Below, piece after piece: positions 61,982 to 64,000 of a stretch of DNA of 64,000 nt. Each line of letters opens with the position of its first letter. Positions within the stretch are counted from its first letter, which is position 1. The notes under the pieces are model-generated. The model was not told where the DNA came from and searched no databases. It saw nothing but the letters and a program-made list of their open reading frames with translations. Both the position numbers and the translations under genes were made by a program. Source of the stretch: Chaetomium olivaceum (lineage: Eukaryota; Ascomycota; Sordariomycetes; Sordariales; Chaetomiaceae); contig JAYWVB010000018.1 in the NCBI GenBank assembly GCA_039881045.1, forward strand, positions 372,001-436,000, in the 5' to 3' direction.

Positions 61982-62486
61982 TCAGACGAGCGGGTATTCT
62001 AATTTCCTTTTTGGGCACTCGTCCACCTTCCGAACCGACTTCTCCATCCCAACGATCTCCTCACCACATTTGTATGCCCACAGATAAATCGTGAAGCCAA
62101 TTAAGTAATAGAGAGCCACATCGGTCGCTTGGTATATGAGCAAAGATATCATCGAAGTGGGAGGAAGAATTAGTAAACGGCTGATTATACTCCGCTCTAA
62201 ATGAGACCAAGCTATAACATTTAATGGGTACTCCCAGGCTAGTATTAGAGTTGCCAGAAACAAATTAATTAACTGCAGGATGGGTATTGGTGACACTAGC
62301 ACATCCATTCTTTTCGTAGCGAAGTCAAAGAATACTTTTGGCCAAATGAAAGCCATTAGTGATGCTGCAAAATGGCCTACAAAACTTTAGTTTAAAGTAA
62401 TTCACCCGTACGGCTCCAAATCGAGCGGACTACATACCTGATGCGGCTGTTAAGACAACTAGCCTTGCTAGTTGAACCTTTACCAT
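61982..62486 (-). CDS. DUF7727-like membrane protein, two exons
   Basis: Exon 1 is 62486-62438 (MVKVQLARLVVLTAAS), intron 62437-62377 (61 nt, GTATGT...TTGTAG) and exon 2 62376-61982, giving 147 aa. The join makes ASGHFAASLMAFIWPKVFFDFATK, which fits the conserved start of a widespread fungal family: LTAA...AFIWPKVFFDF, then LINLFLATLILAWEYPL, RLLILPPTSMISLLIYQATDVALYY and IGFTIYLWAYKCGEEI. Four hydrophobic segments place it in a membrane. Without the intron the start would be lost, so the splice is well supported. Function unknown. Confidence 0.8.
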
Positions 62487-62961
62487 AGTAGATATTGAAG
62501 CAATAGTTATAGCTAGTCACTAGATTATATCTCATATAACCTTGAGTACTACATAGACAAATAGCGGTGATATAGCTCCAGGACATAGTAGGGAAACTAG
62601 GAAGAGCGTTTCTATCATCGCGGTATATTAGTTTAGGAAGCTAGAAATAGTTAAGCTAATAGTATAGTTACGTTAACCTTTGAAAAGAAGATATTACGAA
62701 TTAGAAGGCAGGGCTAGCTTTTTATTTACGTAAAGTATGTAGTTAGTTAGCTAAGATAATTAACTAAGAGGTTTATATATTATAGTTATCCAAGTATCTT
62801 CGCCTCTCCATTAGTCTAGGTAAAGGGAGGTAGAAGGGATTGTTTCTTTACATAATATACCTCCAGCGCAATAAGTTAAAATACAAAGAGTAGTTATAAC
62901 AAGCAATGTTCTACTACTCTAATTGTGCTTAGTACCTCAGCCTTTGGTCCATCTCTGAAAG
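62487..62961. other. Intergenic, AT-rich
   Basis: Strongly AT-rich with repeated TTAGTTAGCTAAG / TTAACTAAG motifs near 62,733-62,768. No gene seen. Confidence 0.4.
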
Positions 62962-63417
62962 TCAAAGGGCTATAGGAAACCTGCCTCGTGACTTCGACTT
63001 GGCTGCTGCGTATCCATTCTCGTCCTCGCTATAAGCATCGCTATACTCATTATCCTCGCTCTGCTTGTCGCCATCATGCTCGCTATCTGAATAGCTATCC
63101 TGACCATAGTCATCGTCACTATAACTATCATACCCGCTATCAGACGAGTGATCTTCAGTCTGCCTCGTAGCATTATCCTCGTTCAACTTGGCGACCATAT
63201 CGTAAATCCTAGAAAGCTCACTCCTGAGCTGGCTGAGGAGTATATATAAGTCTGTGTTGGTTGGCGTTGCACCTTGGGTGATTGAAGGGCGTTCCAAGTT
63301 CTCAGGCTCAGCACCGTTAGGAGATGTAACGTCTCCCACGTAGTGGTTTTGGTGTTCAGCATTGGAGCACTGCTCTTCGTCATTGTTGGACATCTCGTTC
63401 TGTGAAAGGTTGCTCAT
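62962..63417 (-). CDS. Acidic low-complexity hypothetical protein
   Basis: 151 aa, starting MSNLSQNEMSNNDEEQ. A possible short helix (YILLSQLRSELSRIYDMVAKLNED, about residues 57-80) could be a coiled coil. Residues about 90-135 are Ser/Asp/Tyr/Glu-rich (DSGYDSYSDDDYGQDSYSD). A short basic end follows (KSKSRGRF). No signal peptide. The family is not recognised; real coding status is moderate because low complexity can stay open by chance. Confidence 0.5.
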   Translation of the reverse strand: MSNLSQNEMSNNDEEQCSNAEHQNHYVGDVTSPNGAEPENLERPSITQGATPTNTDLYILLSQLRSELSRIYDMVAKLNEDNATRQTEDHSSDSGYDSYSDDDYGQDSYSDSEHDGDKQSEDNEYSDAYSEDENGYAAAKSKSRGRFPIAL

Positions 63418-63549
63418 GGCTTCCAGGCTCAGATATGTAAAATAGCTAGAGACTTGGGACTAAGATGGGGATATAGTAATTGACGTGATAGGGCTAGGAT
63501 ATATATACTCCATTCTTCCCTTACGTGCCGCTCTCAAACAGGAAAGGAT

Positions 63550-64000
63550 CTTGCTACCACTAGTGGTTTGAACCACTAGTGGTAGCAAGCAGGAAATGAG
63601 AATTCAGGAAAAGGTTAACCACTAGTGGTAGCCCATTTCCTGAATTCTAGGGTAACCACTAGTGGTACCAAGAGCAGGGAATGAGAATTCAGGAAAAGGT
63701 TACCCCCTAGTTGCTACCACTAGTGATTACCCTAGAATTCAGGAAAAGGTTAACCACTAGTGGTAGCCCATTTCCTGAATTCTAGGGTAACCACTAGTGG
63801 TACCAAGAGCAGGAAATGAGAATTCAGGAAAAAGGGGTAACCAGTGAACCACTAGTGGTAGCCCATTTCCTGAATTCTCATTTCCTGCTCTTGGTACCAC
63901 TAGTGGTTACCCTAGAATTCAGGAAATGGGCTACCACTAGTGGTTACCCTAGAATTCAGGAAATGGGCTACCACTAGTGGTTACCCTAGAATTCAGGAAA
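63550..64000. repeat. Palindrome array (ACCACTAGTGGT), 37-bp period
   Basis: The perfect 12-bp palindrome ACCACTAGTGGT occurs at 63556, 63572, 63618, 63655, 63753, 63790, 63848, 63896, 63933 and 63970, with a degenerate copy at 63716. Many are 37 bases apart with GGTTACCCTAGAATTCAGG spacers, and spacers flip orientation along the array. The first two copies form one near-perfect 40-bp palindrome (63550-63589). The array continues past the window end. Confidence 0.95.

Noticed and set aside
63550..64000. 37-bp period repeats, considered as CRISPR
   Set aside because: Spacers are themselves repeated and flip orientation; eukaryotic context.

Overview
The window is nuclear DNA of a filamentous ascomycete (Pezizomycotina, plausibly Sordariomycetes; species not identified). 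Evidence: 45-61 nt spliceosomal introns with GT...CTAAC...AG signals, small secreted cysteine-rich proteins, fungal-type STAND/NLR proteins, and typical fungal transposons (Helitron, Ty1/copia, Tad1-like LINE, Crypton). It is an accessory, repeat-dominated compartment with few ordinary genes.

Layout. 1-4.3 kb: a frameshifted hypothetical gene (596-2021) and a small secreted Cys-rich protein (2781-3113, minus). 4.5-18.5 kb: two abutting Helitron copies in the same orientation, both with RepHel on the minus strand and a spliced accessory gene on the plus strand. The left copy has lost about 4.4 kb including the HUH nuclease. 18.56-24.60 kb: a Ty1/copia element with apparently identical 262-bp LTRs and a 5-bp target duplication (ACTAT), but with broken gag-pol. 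26.3-30.5 kb: a 5'-truncated Tad1-like LINE abutting the remnant of a secreted SH3-like gene. 31.0-33.0 kb: an ORF1-only 'half-LINE' with an 11-bp target duplication. 33.5-35.2 kb: a Crypton tyrosine recombinase relic. 36-44.3 kb: decayed minus-strand genes with Arg/Ser and Arg/Glu repeat tracts, including a Ulp1-type SUMO protease interrupted by a LINE fragment (16-bp duplication). 44.5-45.2 kb: four copies of a short (TG)n-tailed element.

The most notable region is 45.2-57.1 kb. Two NLR-type genes of different architecture lie there: NACHT_N-NACHT-9xWD40 on plus, frameshifted, and PNP-NB-ARC-10xTPR on minus, intact at 1286 aa. Each lies alone between its own pair of 143-200 bp terminal inverted repeats that begin CAGT and are flanked by TA. 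This is the anatomy of a non-autonomous Tc1/mariner-like element, but no transposase is present. The two TIR families differ at their outer ends yet share a subterminal block. Both NLRs carry near-identical 126-bp (42-aa) repeats, suggesting mobile, diversifying innate-immunity or allorecognition cassettes.

57.7-63.4 kb holds apparently intact genes: a 645-aa charged-repeat protein, a four-TM protein, a possible upstream exon or gene, a DUF7727-like membrane protein and an acidic protein. The window ends in an array of perfect palindromes (ACCACTAGTGGT) with a 37-bp period that runs off the right edge.

Many broken genes here are broken by single-base indels, several of them in homopolymers. 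Some of that decay may be sequencing error, although the large NLR, the charged-repeat protein and the flanking genes are clean.
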